NCBI RefSeq assembly: GCF_011682145.1
Contig: NZ_WHJH01000003.1
Location: forward strand, 235,513 to 299,512
From: Massilia mucilaginosa
GTDB lineage: Bacteria > Pseudomonadota > Gammaproteobacteria > Burkholderiales > Burkholderiaceae_D
DNA length: 64,000 bases
Reading direction: 5' to 3'
Shown: piece by piece, positions 1-9,037 of the stretch
Layout of the letters: the number at the start of each line of letters is the position of its first letter
Numbering within the stretch: position 1 is the first letter of the stretch
Position numbers and translations under genes: made by a program
The notes under the pieces: generated by a model
What the model was told of the DNA's origin: nothing
The model's database searches: none
The model's input: the letters and a program-made list of their open reading frames with translations, nothing else

Positions 1-623
1 ATATCGGCGTCGCCGATCTTGAAGCTGCCAACCGACACCGCTTTCACATCATGGGTGAGCAACTGCTTGACCATGTCGTCGTGCCCGCCGGTGCCGTAGG
101 GCGTGGTGTCGTGCAGCAGCGCGATTTTCTTGTGGCCCTTCTTGACCGCATAGTCGACCATCATCTGCGCCTGCAAGGTGTCCGACGCTTGCACGCGGAA
201 GGTGAAATTGCCTTCCGGCGCGTTCTGGAAAGCCTTGGTCAGTTTGGTGCCGGCCGAGGCCGGCACGATATTCGGCAGCTTGGCTTTCTGCATCGCCGGC
301 TGGTAGGCCAGCACCACGCCCGTGTTCACGCCGCAGGAACAGGCCACCACGCCCTTGGCCAGCAGCGACTGCATGTTCTTCTCCGCCAGTTCGGGTTTGC
401 TTTCGTCGTTCAGCTCGACCAGTTCCAGATTGCGCCCCATCACGCCGCCCCGGGCATTGATGTTGGCCACCGCGAGGCGCTGGCCGTCGCGTACCGCCAG
501 GCCCAGCGGGGCCGAGCCGCCCGTCAGCGGCAACAGCGCGCCGATCTTGATGGTGTCGGCCGCGAACGTGGCGCTGGCGAGGCACAGCGTGGCCGCTGCG
601 AATCCGATATGGCTAAGTTTCAT
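1..623 (-). CDS. Branched-chain amino acid ABC transporter substrate-binding protein, LivK type (5' part, runs off the window)
   Basis: About 207 codons are visible from an ATG whose complement lies at 621-623; the rest lies before base 1. The N-terminus (MKLSHIGFAAATLC...) is a signal peptide likely cut near ATFA-AD. It is followed by DTIKIGALLPLTGGSAPLG, the typical opening of periplasmic binding proteins of the Leu/Ile/Val (HAAT) family. Later segments (VANINARGGVMGR, ELVELNDESKPE, ALLHDTTPYGTGGHDDMVKQ) also fit this fold. The protein should bind an amino acid or a related amide or acid in the periplasm and pass it to a Liv-type permease, which is not in this window. The actual ligand cannot be told from the sequence. 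It is divergent from the purine permease gene. Confidence 0.85.
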   Translation of the reverse strand, partial: MKLSHIGFAAATLCLASATFAADTIKIGALLPLTGGSAPLGLAVRDGQRLAVANINARGGVMGRNLELVELNDESKPELAEKNMQSLLAKGVVACSCGVNTGVVLAYQPAMQKAKLPNIVPASAGTKLTKAFQNAPEGNFTFRVQASDTLQAQMMVDYAVKKGHKKIALLHDTTPYGTGGHDDMVKQLLTHDVKAVSVGSFKIGDAD

Positions 624-941
624 GCGTGATCCTTTTCCTTCTGTTCTGTAAGGGGCAAACTGCTGAGGGGGACTCCGGATACGGCCGCGCAGCATCATGG
701 TCGCGCGCCCAACGTTGCGCAAATTAATAGCGTTCTTGGCAAGGGCGCTTTAGTTTAAGGCAAATTTGCGTTGATGCAACAATTGAACTGTTGTATTTGC
801 GTCAGCCCACGACACACGGCGGCGCTTGCCATGCACTTTGCATGCGAATGGCTGCTAGCGGGTACGATATGGCCCCCGGCAGTAAACCGGCTGCACTAAC
901 CGGCTGTACTATTTATCATGCAACTACACCAGGAGACCATC
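624..941. other. Divergent intergenic region between the binding-protein gene and the purine permease gene
   Basis: This stretch carries the regulatory regions of two divergent genes. It is AT-richer than its surroundings at 720-800. There is an inverted repeat CAACA (777-781) / TGTTG (789-793) with a 7-base spacer, and the word TTTGCGT occurs on both sides of it. This could be a regulator site, but no known operator is recognised. No RNA gene or clear purine riboswitch core was seen. Confidence 0.4.
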
Positions 942-2243
942 TTGTCCTTTCTTGAAAACCATTTCAAACTCAAGGAGCACGGAACCGACGTCCGCACCGA
1001 GCTGCTGGCCGGGCTGACCACGTTCCTGACGATGGCCTACATCATCTTCGTCAACCCCTCGATCCTCGGCAGCGCCGGCATGCCGACCGATGCCGTGTTC
1101 GTGGCCACCTGCCTGGCCGCCGCCATCGGCAGCCTGATCATGGGCCTGTACGCCAACTATCCGATCGCGCTGGCGCCGGGGATGGGCTTGAACGCCTATT
1201 TCGCCTTCATCGTGGTCAAGCAGATGGGCTTGTCGTGGGAGGTGGCGCTGGGCGCGGTGTTCATTTCCGGCTGCCTGTTCTTGCTGGTGAGCCTGTTTCG
1301 CCTGCGCGAAATGATCATCAACGGCATTCCGGCCTCGATCCGGATCGCCATCGCGGTGGGGATCGGCCTGTTCCTCGGCCTGATCGCGCTGCACAATGCC
1401 GGCATCGTGGTGGCCAACAAGGACACCATGGTCACCATGGGCGACTTGCATTCGGCCCCGGCCTTGCTGGCGATCATCGGATTTTTCGCCATCGTCGCGC
1501 TCGACAAACTCAAGGTCAAAGGCGCGATCCTGATCGGCATCCTGCTGGTCACCTTGCTCAGTTTTTTCTTCGCCGGTAACAAGTTCGGCGGCCTGGTGTC
1601 GGTCCCGCCGTCGCTGGCGCCCACCCTGTTCAAGCTCGACATCATGGGTGCGCTCTCGGTCGGGATCTTGAACGTGGTGCTGGTGTTCTTCCTGGTCGAA
1701 CTGTTCGACGCCACCGGCACCCTGATGGGCGTGGCCAGCCGCGCCGGCCTGCTGGTCGACGGCAAGATGGCGCGCATGAACAAGGCCCTGATGGCCGACA
1801 GCTGCGCCATCGTGGCCGGGGCCGCCCTGGGCACCTCGAGCACCACGGCCTACATCGAAAGCGCGGCCGGGGTCCAGGCCGGCGGACGCACCGGCCTGAC
1901 CGCGGTGGCGGTCGCCATCCTGTTCCTCGGCTGCCTGTTCCTGTCGCCGCTGGCGGCGGTGGTGCCGGCCTACGCCACCGCCCCGGCGCTGCTGTACGTG
2001 GCCTGCCTGATGCTGCGCGAACTGGGCGAGATCGACTGGAACGACACCACCGAAAGCGTGCCCGCCGCGATCACCGCGCTGGCCATGCCGTTCACGTATT
2101 CGATCGCCACCGGCGTGGCTTTCGGTTTCATTTCCTACGCCGTGCTCAAGCTGCTGACCGGGCGCGCGCGCGACGTCAAGGCGGCCGTGTGGGTGATCGC
2201 GGCATTGTTCCTGTTCAAATTCATCTACCTCGGCGCAGGCTGA
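942..2243 (+). CDS. NCS2 (AzgA-type) adenine/guanine/hypoxanthine permease
   Basis: The protein has about 433 residues and roughly 12 to 14 hydrophobic segments, the usual size for AzgA/AdeP/GhxP-type permeases. Family signatures include TELLAGLTTFLTMAYIIFVN near the N-terminus, ALAPGMGLNAYFAF, and FDATGTLMGVASRAGLL. Members import purine bases by proton symport across the inner membrane. I chose the TTG at 942 because AGGAG (931-935) sits at the right distance. An in-frame ATG at 918 lies upstream of that ribosome binding site and would give 441 residues. The next genes are a chemoreceptor and a Tsx-like channel, which suggests a purine/nucleoside theme. Which base is preferred cannot be read from the sequence. 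Confidence 0.9.
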   Translation: MSFLENHFKLKEHGTDVRTELLAGLTTFLTMAYIIFVNPSILGSAGMPTDAVFVATCLAAAIGSLIMGLYANYPIALAPGMGLNAYFAFIVVKQMGLSWEVALGAVFISGCLFLLVSLFRLREMIINGIPASIRIAIAVGIGLFLGLIALHNAGIVVANKDTMVTMGDLHSAPALLAIIGFFAIVALDKLKVKGAILIGILLVTLLSFFFAGNKFGGLVSVPPSLAPTLFKLDIMGALSVGILNVVLVFFLVELFDATGTLMGVASRAGLLVDGKMARMNKALMADSCAIVAGAALGTSSTTAYIESAAGVQAGGRTGLTAVAVAILFLGCLFLSPLAAVVPAYATAPALLYVACLMLRELGEIDWNDTTESVPAAITALAMPFTYSIATGVAFGFISYAVLKLLTGRARDVKAAVWVIAALFLFKFIYLGAG

Positions 2244-2391
2244 AAGATTGTGTGTTTGTCCAGCTTGCGACAGGCACGCAACACTTCCGCGGGGCGATAG
2301 CACGCCCGATTGCGTTTGGTCTTGACCCAGCGCAAGGCAGGCAGGAATATGTTCTTGTGTTGTGACTGCCTGTCACCGAAAGGACACTGCC

Positions 2392-4431
2392 TTGACCTTG
2401 CTGCGCCATCTCTCGATCCAGAAAAAACTCATGCTGAGCATGGCAGCCTGCCTGCTGTTGTTCGTTGTCATTTCCTCCACCCTGAGCGTCACCATGACCA
2501 GCCGCGCGATCCGCGAACGGGTCGTCGGGCAGGAACTGCCGTCGCTGGTGGGCGAGATCCGCAACGACGTGCTGCGCCAGATTTCGGTGCCGCTGGGCGC
2601 CTCGCTGGCGCTGGCCAACAACACCTACATTCACGCCTGGGAAGGCGAGGGCCTGCCCGAGACCGGCATCGATGCCTGGAAGGCCTACGCCGGGAGCGTC
2701 AAGGCCAAGAACAAGGCCGTCACCGTATTCTGGGTCTCGAAGGCGACCGGCAAGTACATGAGCGAGCAGGGCCTGACCCGCACCGTGGACAAGGAGGGCG
2801 GCAACGACCAGTGGTTCCACGGCTTCCTGGCCGAAGGCAAGCCCTACTCCCTGGTGCTGAACAAGGAAGGCGCGTCCGACATCATGTTGTTCATCAATGT
2901 GCGTGCCGACGCCGGGCCGGGCAAGCTGGGCGTGGCCGGAGTCGGCCTGTCGGTGGCGGCGCTGGCCGACACCATCCGCGCCTACAAGGTCGGCCAGACC
3001 GGGTTCGTGTCGCTGGTCAGTGCCAACGGCACCGTGCTGGTGCACCGCGACGCCGCCCTGGCCGACGGCAAGCACTTCCTCAAGGACTTGCCCGGCTATA
3101 GCGAACAACTGGGCAAGACCCTGCTGGGCGGCGCGCGCTTCGCGCATGCCGCCGGCACCGGCGCGGGCGGCGCGCGCATCCTGGCCTCGTCGTATGTGCC
3201 GGAACTGAACATGTATGTGGTGGCCGAAGTGCCGCAAGCCGAAGTGCTGGGCAACGTCGCGCGCGACGCCACCATTTCGGCCCTGGCGGCGGCCCTGGTC
3301 GGCGGCGGCATCGGCCTGTTCGGCATCTTCCTGATCAGCCGCGCGATCGCCGGCCCGGTGGCGCGCGCTAGCGCCATGCTGAGCGATATCGCCAGCGGCA
3401 ATGGCGACCTGAGCCGGCGGATGCCGGTCGAGAGCGGCGACGAGGTGGGCGAACTGGCCGACGCCTTCAACCGCTTCGTCTCGTCGCTCAACCTGACCAT
3501 CAGCCAGGTGCGCGGCAGCACCGAAACCATCGCCGCCGCGTCGAGCGAAATCGCGGCCGGGAATATGGACTTGTCGGGCCGCACCGAAGCGCAAGCGTCG
3601 AGCCTGGAAGAAACCGCCGCCGCCATGGAGCAGATGACCTCGACCGTGAAGCAGAATGCCGAAAACGCCAGCCAGGCCAACCAGCTGGTCGTGTCGGCTT
3701 CCTCGCACGCCGTCAAGGGCGGCCAGGTGGTCGGGCAGGTGGTCAGCACGATGGGATCGATTACCGACAGTTCGCGCAAGATCGTCGACATTATCGGCGT
3801 CATCGACGGCATCGCTTTCCAGACCAACATCCTGGCGCTGAATGCCGCCGTGGAAGCGGCGCGCGCCGGCGAGCAGGGCCGAGGCTTTGCCGTGGTCGCG
3901 TCCGAAGTGCGCAACCTGGCCCAGCGCTCGGCCGCCGCCGCCAAGGAAATCAAGACCCTGATCGACGACTCGGTGGCCAAGGTCGATGCCGGCAGCAGGC
4001 TGGTGGACGAAGCCGGCGTCACCATGCACCAGATCGTCACCTCGGTGCAGCAGGTGGCCGACCTGATGAGCGAAATCGCCGCCGCCAGTTTCGAGCAGAG
4101 CCAGGGCATCGGCCAGATCAACCATTCGATCAGCGCCATGGACGACGCCACCCAGCAGAACGCCGCGCTGGTGGAAGAAGCGGCCGCGGCCGCCAAGTCG
4201 CTGCAGGACCAGGCCGCGACCCTGGCCGAGGTGGTCAGCGTGTTCAAGCTCGACGAGAGCGTGGCGCCAGCCGCGCGCGCCGCCGCCGCGCGAGCGGCGC
4301 CGGCCACCCGCGGCGCGGCGCGCCCGGCCGCCAAACCTGGCGCCAGGCCGCTCGCCACACCGGCCGCCAGACCGGCCGCCAAAGCGCCAGCCAAGTCCGC
4401 CCCCGCCGGCGACGACTGGGAAGCGTTTTGA
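2392..4431 (+). CDS. Methyl-accepting chemotaxis protein
   Basis: A transmembrane chemoreceptor of about 679 residues. A first membrane helix (about residues 13-33) is followed by a periplasmic sensor region of about 260 residues. A second helix (about 295-318), a HAMP domain ([19 protein letters not shown]) and a cytoplasmic signalling domain follow, with the conserved hairpin tip [20 protein letters not shown] near residue 475. An Ala/Pro-rich linker ends in DDWEAF, resembling the C-terminal pentapeptide that tethers CheR/CheB in receptors such as Tar (NWETF). The TTG at 2392 is preferred because AAAGGA (2379-2384) precedes it; a GTG at 2362 is in frame but has no ribosome site. Its place between a purine permease and a nucleoside-channel-like gene hints at a purine-type attractant, which is inference only. 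Confidence 0.92.
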   Translation: MTLLRHLSIQKKLMLSMAACLLLFVVISSTLSVTMTSRAIRERVVGQELPSLVGEIRNDVLRQISVPLGASLALANNTYIHAWEGEGLPETGIDAWKAYAGSVKAKNKAVTVFWVSKATGKYMSEQGLTRTVDKEGGNDQWFHGFLAEGKPYSLVLNKEGASDIMLFINVRADAGPGKLGVAGVGLSVAALADTIRAYKVGQTGFVSLVSANGTVLVHRDAALADGKHFLKDLPGYSEQLGKTLLGGARFAHAAGTGAGGARILASSYVPELNMYVVAEVPQAEVLGNVARDATISALAAALVGGGIGLFGIFLISRAIAGPVARASAMLSDIASGNGDLSRRMPVESGDEVGELADAFNRFVSSLNLTISQVRGSTETIAAASSEIAAGNMDLSGRTEAQASSLEETAAAMEQMTSTVKQNAENASQANQLVVSASSHAVKGGQVVGQVVSTMGSITDSSRKIVDIIGVIDGIAFQTNILALNAAVEAARAGEQGRGFAVVASEVRNLAQRSAAAAKEIKTLIDDSVAKVDAGSRLVDEAGVTMHQIVTSVQQVADLMSEIAAASFEQSQGIGQINHSISAMDDATQQNAALVEEAAAAAKSLQDQAATLAEVVSVFKLDESVAPAARAAAARAAPATRGAARPAAKPGARPLATPAARPAAKAPAKSAPAGDDWEAF

Positions 4432-4481
4432 ACGCCGCCCGCTTTTCGACTTCAACCTTTGACTTCAACCGGGGAATGACA

Positions 4482-5354
4482 ATGACCGCAACCAACCTGC
4501 GCCGCCTGCCCGCGGCGTGCTTTCTCGCGGCGGCCAGTGTCGCCGGCGGCGCCGCCCAGGCGGCCGACTGGAGCGACACCGCGATCAGCTGGCGCACCGG
4601 CGAGCGCTTTCGCGAACCATTCAACAGCCAGAACATCGGCAAGCACGTGTTCGCGCTGACCCACGCCAGCGGCTACCAGTACGGCCGCAATTTCTTCAAT
4701 CTCGACATGCTCGTTTCCGACAGCAAGGACCCGGCCTCGCTCAAGCAGACCGACGGCGCCCAGGAAGCCTACGTGGTCTACCGCCACACGCTCGACATTG
4801 GCAAGCTGCGCGGCGCCCCCATCAAGTTCGGCCCGGTCAGCGGGCTTGGTGCGACGCTCGGCTTCGACTGGAACACCAAGAACGACGTCGGCTACAACTC
4901 GCGCAAGCAGATGCTGGTGGCCGGCCCCACCTTGATGTGGGACGTGCCCGGTTTTCTGTCGACCAGCCTGTTGCTGCTACGCGAGAGCAACGCGCCGAGC
5001 GGCGCCTTTCCGCCGGTCTCCAACGTGCGCGGACGCACTACCTACGACCTGCATCCGATGCTCGCCGCCAGCTGGGGCATCCCGGTCGGCACCCTGTGGG
5101 CCTTCGAAGGCTACGCCAACGTCATCGCCTCCAAGGGCAAGAGCGAAACCGGGGCTGACACCGGTGCCGAAACCAACATCGACATGCAGCTCATGTTCGA
5201 CGCCGGCGCCGCCATGGGCTACAAGAAGCGCACCTTCCGCGTCGGCCTCGAATACCAGTACTGGAACAACAAATTCGGCAATACCGCAGCCACCACGGGC
5301 GGCAAAGGCTACCGTGCCAAGACGCCGATGGTACGGGTGGCCTACCACTTCTGA
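4482..5354 (+). CDS. Tsx-like outer-membrane channel protein (nucleoside-specific channel family, tentative)
   Basis: About 290 residues with a signal peptide (MTATNLRRLPAACFLAAAS...) cut near AQA-AD. The rest is rich in alternating aromatic/polar strands and ends in a phenylalanine after VRVAYHF, the C-terminal pattern of outer-membrane beta-barrels. NFFNLDMLVSDSKDP followed by a predicted strand with QEAYVVYRHTLDIGKL resembles the Tsx/DUF5020 'outer envelope protein' group, and the length matches Tsx (about 290 residues). The start at 4482 has GGGGA (4471-4475) six bases upstream; an ATG at 4476 is too close to that site. It follows the chemoreceptor gene by 50 bases. Function as a nucleoside pore is inferred from family and neighbours. 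Confidence 0.65.
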   Translation: MTATNLRRLPAACFLAAASVAGGAAQAADWSDTAISWRTGERFREPFNSQNIGKHVFALTHASGYQYGRNFFNLDMLVSDSKDPASLKQTDGAQEAYVVYRHTLDIGKLRGAPIKFGPVSGLGATLGFDWNTKNDVGYNSRKQMLVAGPTLMWDVPGFLSTSLLLLRESNAPSGAFPPVSNVRGRTTYDLHPMLAASWGIPVGTLWAFEGYANVIASKGKSETGADTGAETNIDMQLMFDAGAAMGYKKRTFRVGLEYQYWNNKFGNTAATTGGKGYRAKTPMVRVAYHF

Positions 5355-5432
5355 TGGGGTGCCGGCAACGTTGCAAGTTCTACTATAAGATGAGCGGCTG
5401 ACTTTCCAACCCATTTTGCCCCGGAGCCACTC

Positions 5433-6056
5433 ATGCAAGAATTGACCCTGTACGTCGACAGCCGTTTCACCAGCCCGTGGGCGCTGTCGGCGTTCCAGAC
5501 CCTGGCCGAGAAAAAGCTGCCGTTCACGCTGCGCACGGTCGACCTGGACAAGGGCGAGCACAAGCAGGCCCCGTTCCGCGACCTGGGCTTGACTGGACGC
5601 GTGCCGCTGCTGGTGCACGGCGAGCTGGCGCTGGCCGAGTCGAGCGCCATCGTCGAATACCTGGAAGAAGCCTTTCCGCCGCCGGCCTACGCGGCCGTGC
5701 TGCCGGCCGGAGTGGAACAGCGCGCCAGGGCGCGCCAGGTCATGGCCTGGTTGCGCAGCGACCTGATGGCCCTGCGCGCCGAGCGTTCGACCGAGGTGGT
5801 GTTTTATGCGCCGGTGGTCACGCCGCTGACGCAGGCCGCACAGGCTGCGGCCGAGCGCCTGATCGCGATTGCCGATCAACTGGTCAAGGGAGAGCATCTG
5901 TTCGGCCAATGGAGCATCGCCGACACCGAGCTGGCGCTGATGCTCAACCGCCTGATCTTGAACGGCGACCCGGTGCCGCAACGGCTCACAGCCTGGTGCG
6001 CGGCGCAGTGGCAGCGCGACAGCGTGCGCCAGTGGATCGCCAAGTCAAGCGCCTAG
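5433..6056 (+). CDS. Glutathione S-transferase, YfcF-like
   Basis: A 207-residue cytosolic protein. The N-terminal half (about 1-80) has a thioredoxin-like fold with SRFTSPWALSAFQTLAEKKL, then RVPLLVHGELALAESSAIVEYLEE, where the cis-proline after V and the ES motif form the glutathione site. The C-terminal half is helical (VKGEHLFGQWSIADTELALML), containing the conserved N-capping Asp. Length and motifs fit the YfcF group, which uses glutathione in peroxide or xenobiotic detoxification. GGAG stands before the ATG. The gene is not obviously linked in function to its neighbours. Confidence 0.87.
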   Translation: MQELTLYVDSRFTSPWALSAFQTLAEKKLPFTLRTVDLDKGEHKQAPFRDLGLTGRVPLLVHGELALAESSAIVEYLEEAFPPPAYAAVLPAGVEQRARARQVMAWLRSDLMALRAERSTEVVFYAPVVTPLTQAAQAAAERLIAIADQLVKGEHLFGQWSIADTELALMLNRLILNGDPVPQRLTAWCAAQWQRDSVRQWIAKSSA

Positions 6057-6148
6057 GACGGCGCCGGACGAGCTGACCCCGGGAAGTCGGCGGCAAGGAT
6101 TGCGTTGAATTCCATCGGGCTGTATATTGTTGCCGAAAGGGAGCAGCA

Positions 6149-6661
6149 ATGGAAGAGCGACGCAAGAATCATGCAATGGCCGCGACGGTTGAGAAGGCAA
6201 TCCTTCTCAAGGACACCGTATCGGTACACCAAGCCGCAATTTACCTGGCCTCGGGTGGCGTGCCGCTCGACGTGACCGGGCGCGTCCTCACGACCCCGTA
6301 CCGGCGCGGCATGGTGCGCTCCGGGGTCAGCGACGAAGCCTATACCAATCTGCCCGCCACCCCGGTGCCGCCAGTACGCGCGCCTGCCGCGCCGCTGGCG
6401 CGCGCAGCGGCACCCGCTCCCGCTCCCGTCCCCGCAGCGCCGCCGGCACCTGCTCCCGCTCCCGCACCTGCTCCCGCCGCCGCCGTCCCTGCGCCGGAGC
6501 CGGCCGTGCAAGCCGCCGCTCCCGCGCTGCCGTCGCCCTTGCGCGACGCCGATGCCGAATCGGACATGGTCAGCGTGCCCCTGATGGTGCCTGGCGCGCC
6601 GCCGGCGGCGCCGTCGTCCTGGCGCGACATCATCCATTCGGCCGGTCCGACCTTCCGCTAA
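6149..6661 (+). CDS. Unknown protein with an Ala/Pro-rich middle
   Basis: 170 residues, preceded by AGGGAG at a good distance from the ATG. The first 65 residues look folded (KAILLKDTVSVHQAAIYLASGGVPLDVTGRV, then RRGMVRSGVSDEAYTNLP). About 70 residues of almost pure Ala/Pro/Val follow, then a short end (VPLMVPGAPPAAPSSWRDIIHSAGPTFR). No signal peptide or membrane segment is seen. The middle probably acts as a flexible linker between two short modules. I recognise no family. The reading frame is supported by the ribosome site and by the non-repetitive ends. Confidence 0.6.
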   Translation: MEERRKNHAMAATVEKAILLKDTVSVHQAAIYLASGGVPLDVTGRVLTTPYRRGMVRSGVSDEAYTNLPATPVPPVRAPAAPLARAAAPAPAPVPAAPPAPAPAPAPAPAAAVPAPEPAVQAAAPALPSPLRDADAESDMVSVPLMVPGAPPAAPSSWRDIIHSAGPTFR

Positions 6662-6765
6662 ACCTCCGCCGGCGCATTTGACTGTTGCAAAACGTTAACA
6701 ATGCGTCGATGCGGCGGCGTATTTTTCATCCGCTCCTTTTGGTTTTCCGGCACGATGTTATTTCG

Positions 6766-6823
6766 TTGACACTGAAAATCGATGGGTGTTATATTCGTGT
6801 GCCCGAGATGGTAACGTTTCCAA
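6766..6823 (+). promoter_or_regulatory. Sigma-70-like promoter with a LacI-family operator for the sugar ABC operon
   Basis: TTGACA (6766-6771), an 18-base spacer and TATATT (6790-6795) form a good promoter. Transcription should start near 6802. Directly behind it lies ATGGTAACGTTTCCAA (6808-6823), an imperfect palindrome around a central CG, typical of LacI-family sites. It matches 13 of 16 bases of the site before the GH3 gene (12195-12210). An operator at this place would block transcription. A weaker AACGTT-centred word lies upstream at 6685-6701. Confidence 0.7.
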
Positions 6824-6873
6824 TTTAACGTTATCCCGGCCAGCGGACACAGATCCGCACACAAGGAGACAGG

Positions 6874-8139
6874 ATGCACAGAGCACACAAGCTGGCGTTG
6901 GCGGCAGCGCTTGCGCTGGGCGCCTGCGCCACGGCGCACGCGGGGGCACCCACGGCCGGCGCGCCCCGGGCTGGCGCGCCCCGCGCCGAGGTCATTCACT
7001 GGTGGACCTCGGGCGGCGAATCGGCCGCCGTCAAGACCATCGCCGACGCCTACCGCGCCGCCGGCGGGGTCTGGGTCGATACCGCCGTCGCCGGCAACGA
7101 ACAGGCGCGCGCGGTGGCGGTCAACCGCATCGTCGGCGGCAATCCGCCCACCGCCGCCCAGTTCAACGCCTCCATGCAGTTCCTCGACATCGTCGAACAG
7201 GGCATGCTCAATAACGTCGACGACATCGCCGCCAGGGAGCGCTGGGACACGACCCTGCCGGCGCCGATCCGCGACGTGATCAAGGTCAAGGGCCACTACT
7301 ACGCGGTGCCGCTGAACGTCCACATGCCGACCTGGATCTGGTACTCGAAGGCGGCGTTTGCGAAAGCCGGCATCGCCAGGGAGCCGGCCAGCATGGACGA
7401 ACTGTTCGCCGCGCTCGACAAGCTCAAGGCGGCCGGTTTGATTCCGCTGGCGCACGGCGGCCAGTCGTGGCAGGAGAACATCGTCTTCATGGCGGTGCTG
7501 GCCAATGTGGGCGGCAAGGATCTGTACCTGAGCGTGTTCCGCGAGCGCGACCAGCGCGCCATCGCCTCCGAGCCGTTCAGGCAGGTGCTGGTCGCCTTCA
7601 AGCGCCTGAAATCCTACGTCGATCCCGGTTCGCCCGGGCGCAACTGGAACGACGCCAGCGCGCTGCTGGTCAATAACAAGGCCGGCGTGCAGATCATGGG
7701 CGACTGGGTCAAGGGCGAATTCAACGCCGCCAGACTCACCGCCGGCAAGGAATACGGCTGCATCACCGGCTTCGGCCCCAAGGCCCCGTTCCTGATCCAG
7801 GGCGACGCCTTCATCTTCCCGAAGAGCGCCAGCGGCGACACGCTCAAGGCGCAAAAGCTGCTGGGCGGCGTGATGACCGCACCAAGCACGCTGGCCGCCT
7901 TCAACCGGGTCAAGGGCTCGCTGCCGGTGCGCACCGATGTCGACGCCTCCGCGCTCGACGCCTGCACCCAGGCCGCGATGACGGTGATGAAAGACCGCAC
8001 GCGCCACGTCGGCAACGGCGAGGTATACCTCACGCCCGACCAGAACGGCGCGCTGGTCGATGTGCTGACCGCCTACTGGAACACCGCCATGCCGGTCGAA
8101 AAGGCGCAGAAGAACATCGCCGCCGCCTTGAAGCGCTGA
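6874..8139 (+). CDS. Sugar ABC transporter substrate-binding protein (CUT1 family)
   Basis: 421 residues. A signal peptide ending near AHA-GA is followed by a short Ala/Gly/Pro stretch, then EVIHWWTSGGESAAVKTIADAY, the typical opening of extracellular sugar-binding proteins of family 1. Later motifs fit as well: YYAVPLNVHMPTWIWYSKAAF, VNNKAGVQIMGDWVKGEF and GDAFIFPKSAS. A Cys in LGAC near residue 18 makes a lipobox possible, but the AHA site is equally plausible. It should capture an oligosaccharide in the periplasm for the two permeases encoded next. The GH3 glucosidase in the locus points to a beta-linked gluco-oligosaccharide. AAGGAGA precedes the ATG. First gene of the operon. Confidence 0.92.
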   Translation: MHRAHKLALAAALALGACATAHAGAPTAGAPRAGAPRAEVIHWWTSGGESAAVKTIADAYRAAGGVWVDTAVAGNEQARAVAVNRIVGGNPPTAAQFNASMQFLDIVEQGMLNNVDDIAARERWDTTLPAPIRDVIKVKGHYYAVPLNVHMPTWIWYSKAAFAKAGIAREPASMDELFAALDKLKAAGLIPLAHGGQSWQENIVFMAVLANVGGKDLYLSVFRERDQRAIASEPFRQVLVAFKRLKSYVDPGSPGRNWNDASALLVNNKAGVQIMGDWVKGEFNAARLTAGKEYGCITGFGPKAPFLIQGDAFIFPKSASGDTLKAQKLLGGVMTAPSTLAAFNRVKGSLPVRTDVDASALDACTQAAMTVMKDRTRHVGNGEVYLTPDQNGALVDVLTAYWNTAMPVEKAQKNIAAALKR

Positions 8140-8143
8140 CCCC

Positions 8144-9037
8144 ATGCGCCACCGCCATCCCCGGGTTCACAGATTCGCCAGGCAAGTCACCCCGTTCGCC
8201 GCGCTGCTGCCGATGGCGCTGACCGTCATCGTCGGCTACCTCGGCACGGTGCTCTGGTCGCTGCGCATTTCGCTGACCAACTCGCGCAGCTTCCCGTCCG
8301 ATACCTTGGTCGGCATGGCGCAGTACACGCGCCTGTTCGAGAACGAACGCTGGCTGCTCTCGCTCAATAACCTGGCCCTGTACGGCGTGCTGTTCATCGG
8401 CGCCTGCCTGGTGATCGGCTTCCTGCTGGCCGTGTTCATCGACCAGAACGTGACCGGCGAAGGCGTGCTGCGCACGATCTTCCTGTATCCGTACGCGATG
8501 TCGTTCGTCGCCACGGGCCTGGTCTGGCAATGGATGCTCACGCCCGGCAACGGCATCGAACAAGCCGCGCACCAGTTCGGGTTCGCCGGTTTTTCGTTCG
8601 ACTGGATCGTCGACCAGGACATGGTCATGTACACGGTGGTCATCGCCACCGTGTGGCAGGCCTCCGGCCTGGTGATGGCGATGATGCTGGCCGGCCTGCG
8701 CGGTATCGACGGCGAAATCTGGAAGGCCGCGCGGCTCGACGGCATTCCCGCCTGGCGCGTGTACCTGTCGATCGTGCTGCCGATGATGTGGCCGACCATC
8801 GCCACCGTGCTGCTGCTGCTCACGACCGCCGTGGTCAAGCTGTTCGACGCGGTCGTCGCCATGACCCAGGGCGGTCCCGGCACGGCCAGCGAAGTGCCGG
8901 CCAAGTTCATCATGGACCACCTGTTCGGGCGCGCCAACATCGCCCTGGCCTCGGCCGGCGCGGTGGTGCTGCTGGTGCCGGTGCTGGCCATGCTGGTGCC
9001 GTACGCGTATGCGCGCAGCCGCAAGGGGCGTGCATGA
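8144..9037 (+). CDS. Sugar ABC transporter permease, MalF-like
   Basis: 297 residues with six hydrophobic segments. The permease EAA loop is visible as EIWKAARLDGIPAWRVYLSIVLPMMWP, which contacts the ATPase. The opening (FAALLPMALTVIVGYLGTVLWSLRISLTNS) is typical of CUT1 inner-membrane subunits. It starts 4 bases after the binding-protein gene, and its TGA overlaps the ATG of the next permease, so translation is probably coupled. With the next gene it should form the heterodimeric sugar channel. Confidence 0.93.
   Translation: MRHRHPRVHRFARQVTPFAALLPMALTVIVGYLGTVLWSLRISLTNSRSFPSDTLVGMAQYTRLFENERWLLSLNNLALYGVLFIGACLVIGFLLAVFIDQNVTGEGVLRTIFLYPYAMSFVATGLVWQWMLTPGNGIEQAAHQFGFAGFSFDWIVDQDMVMYTVVIATVWQASGLVMAMMLAGLRGIDGEIWKAARLDGIPAWRVYLSIVLPMMWPTIATVLLLLTTAVVKLFDAVVAMTQGGPGTASEVPAKFIMDHLFGRANIALASAGAVVLLVPVLAMLVPYAYARSRKGRA

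Noticed and set aside
624..941. A purine riboswitch before the purine permease
   Set aside because: I could not find the three-way-junction core with its conserved loops. The only structure is a short CAACA/TGTTG repeat.
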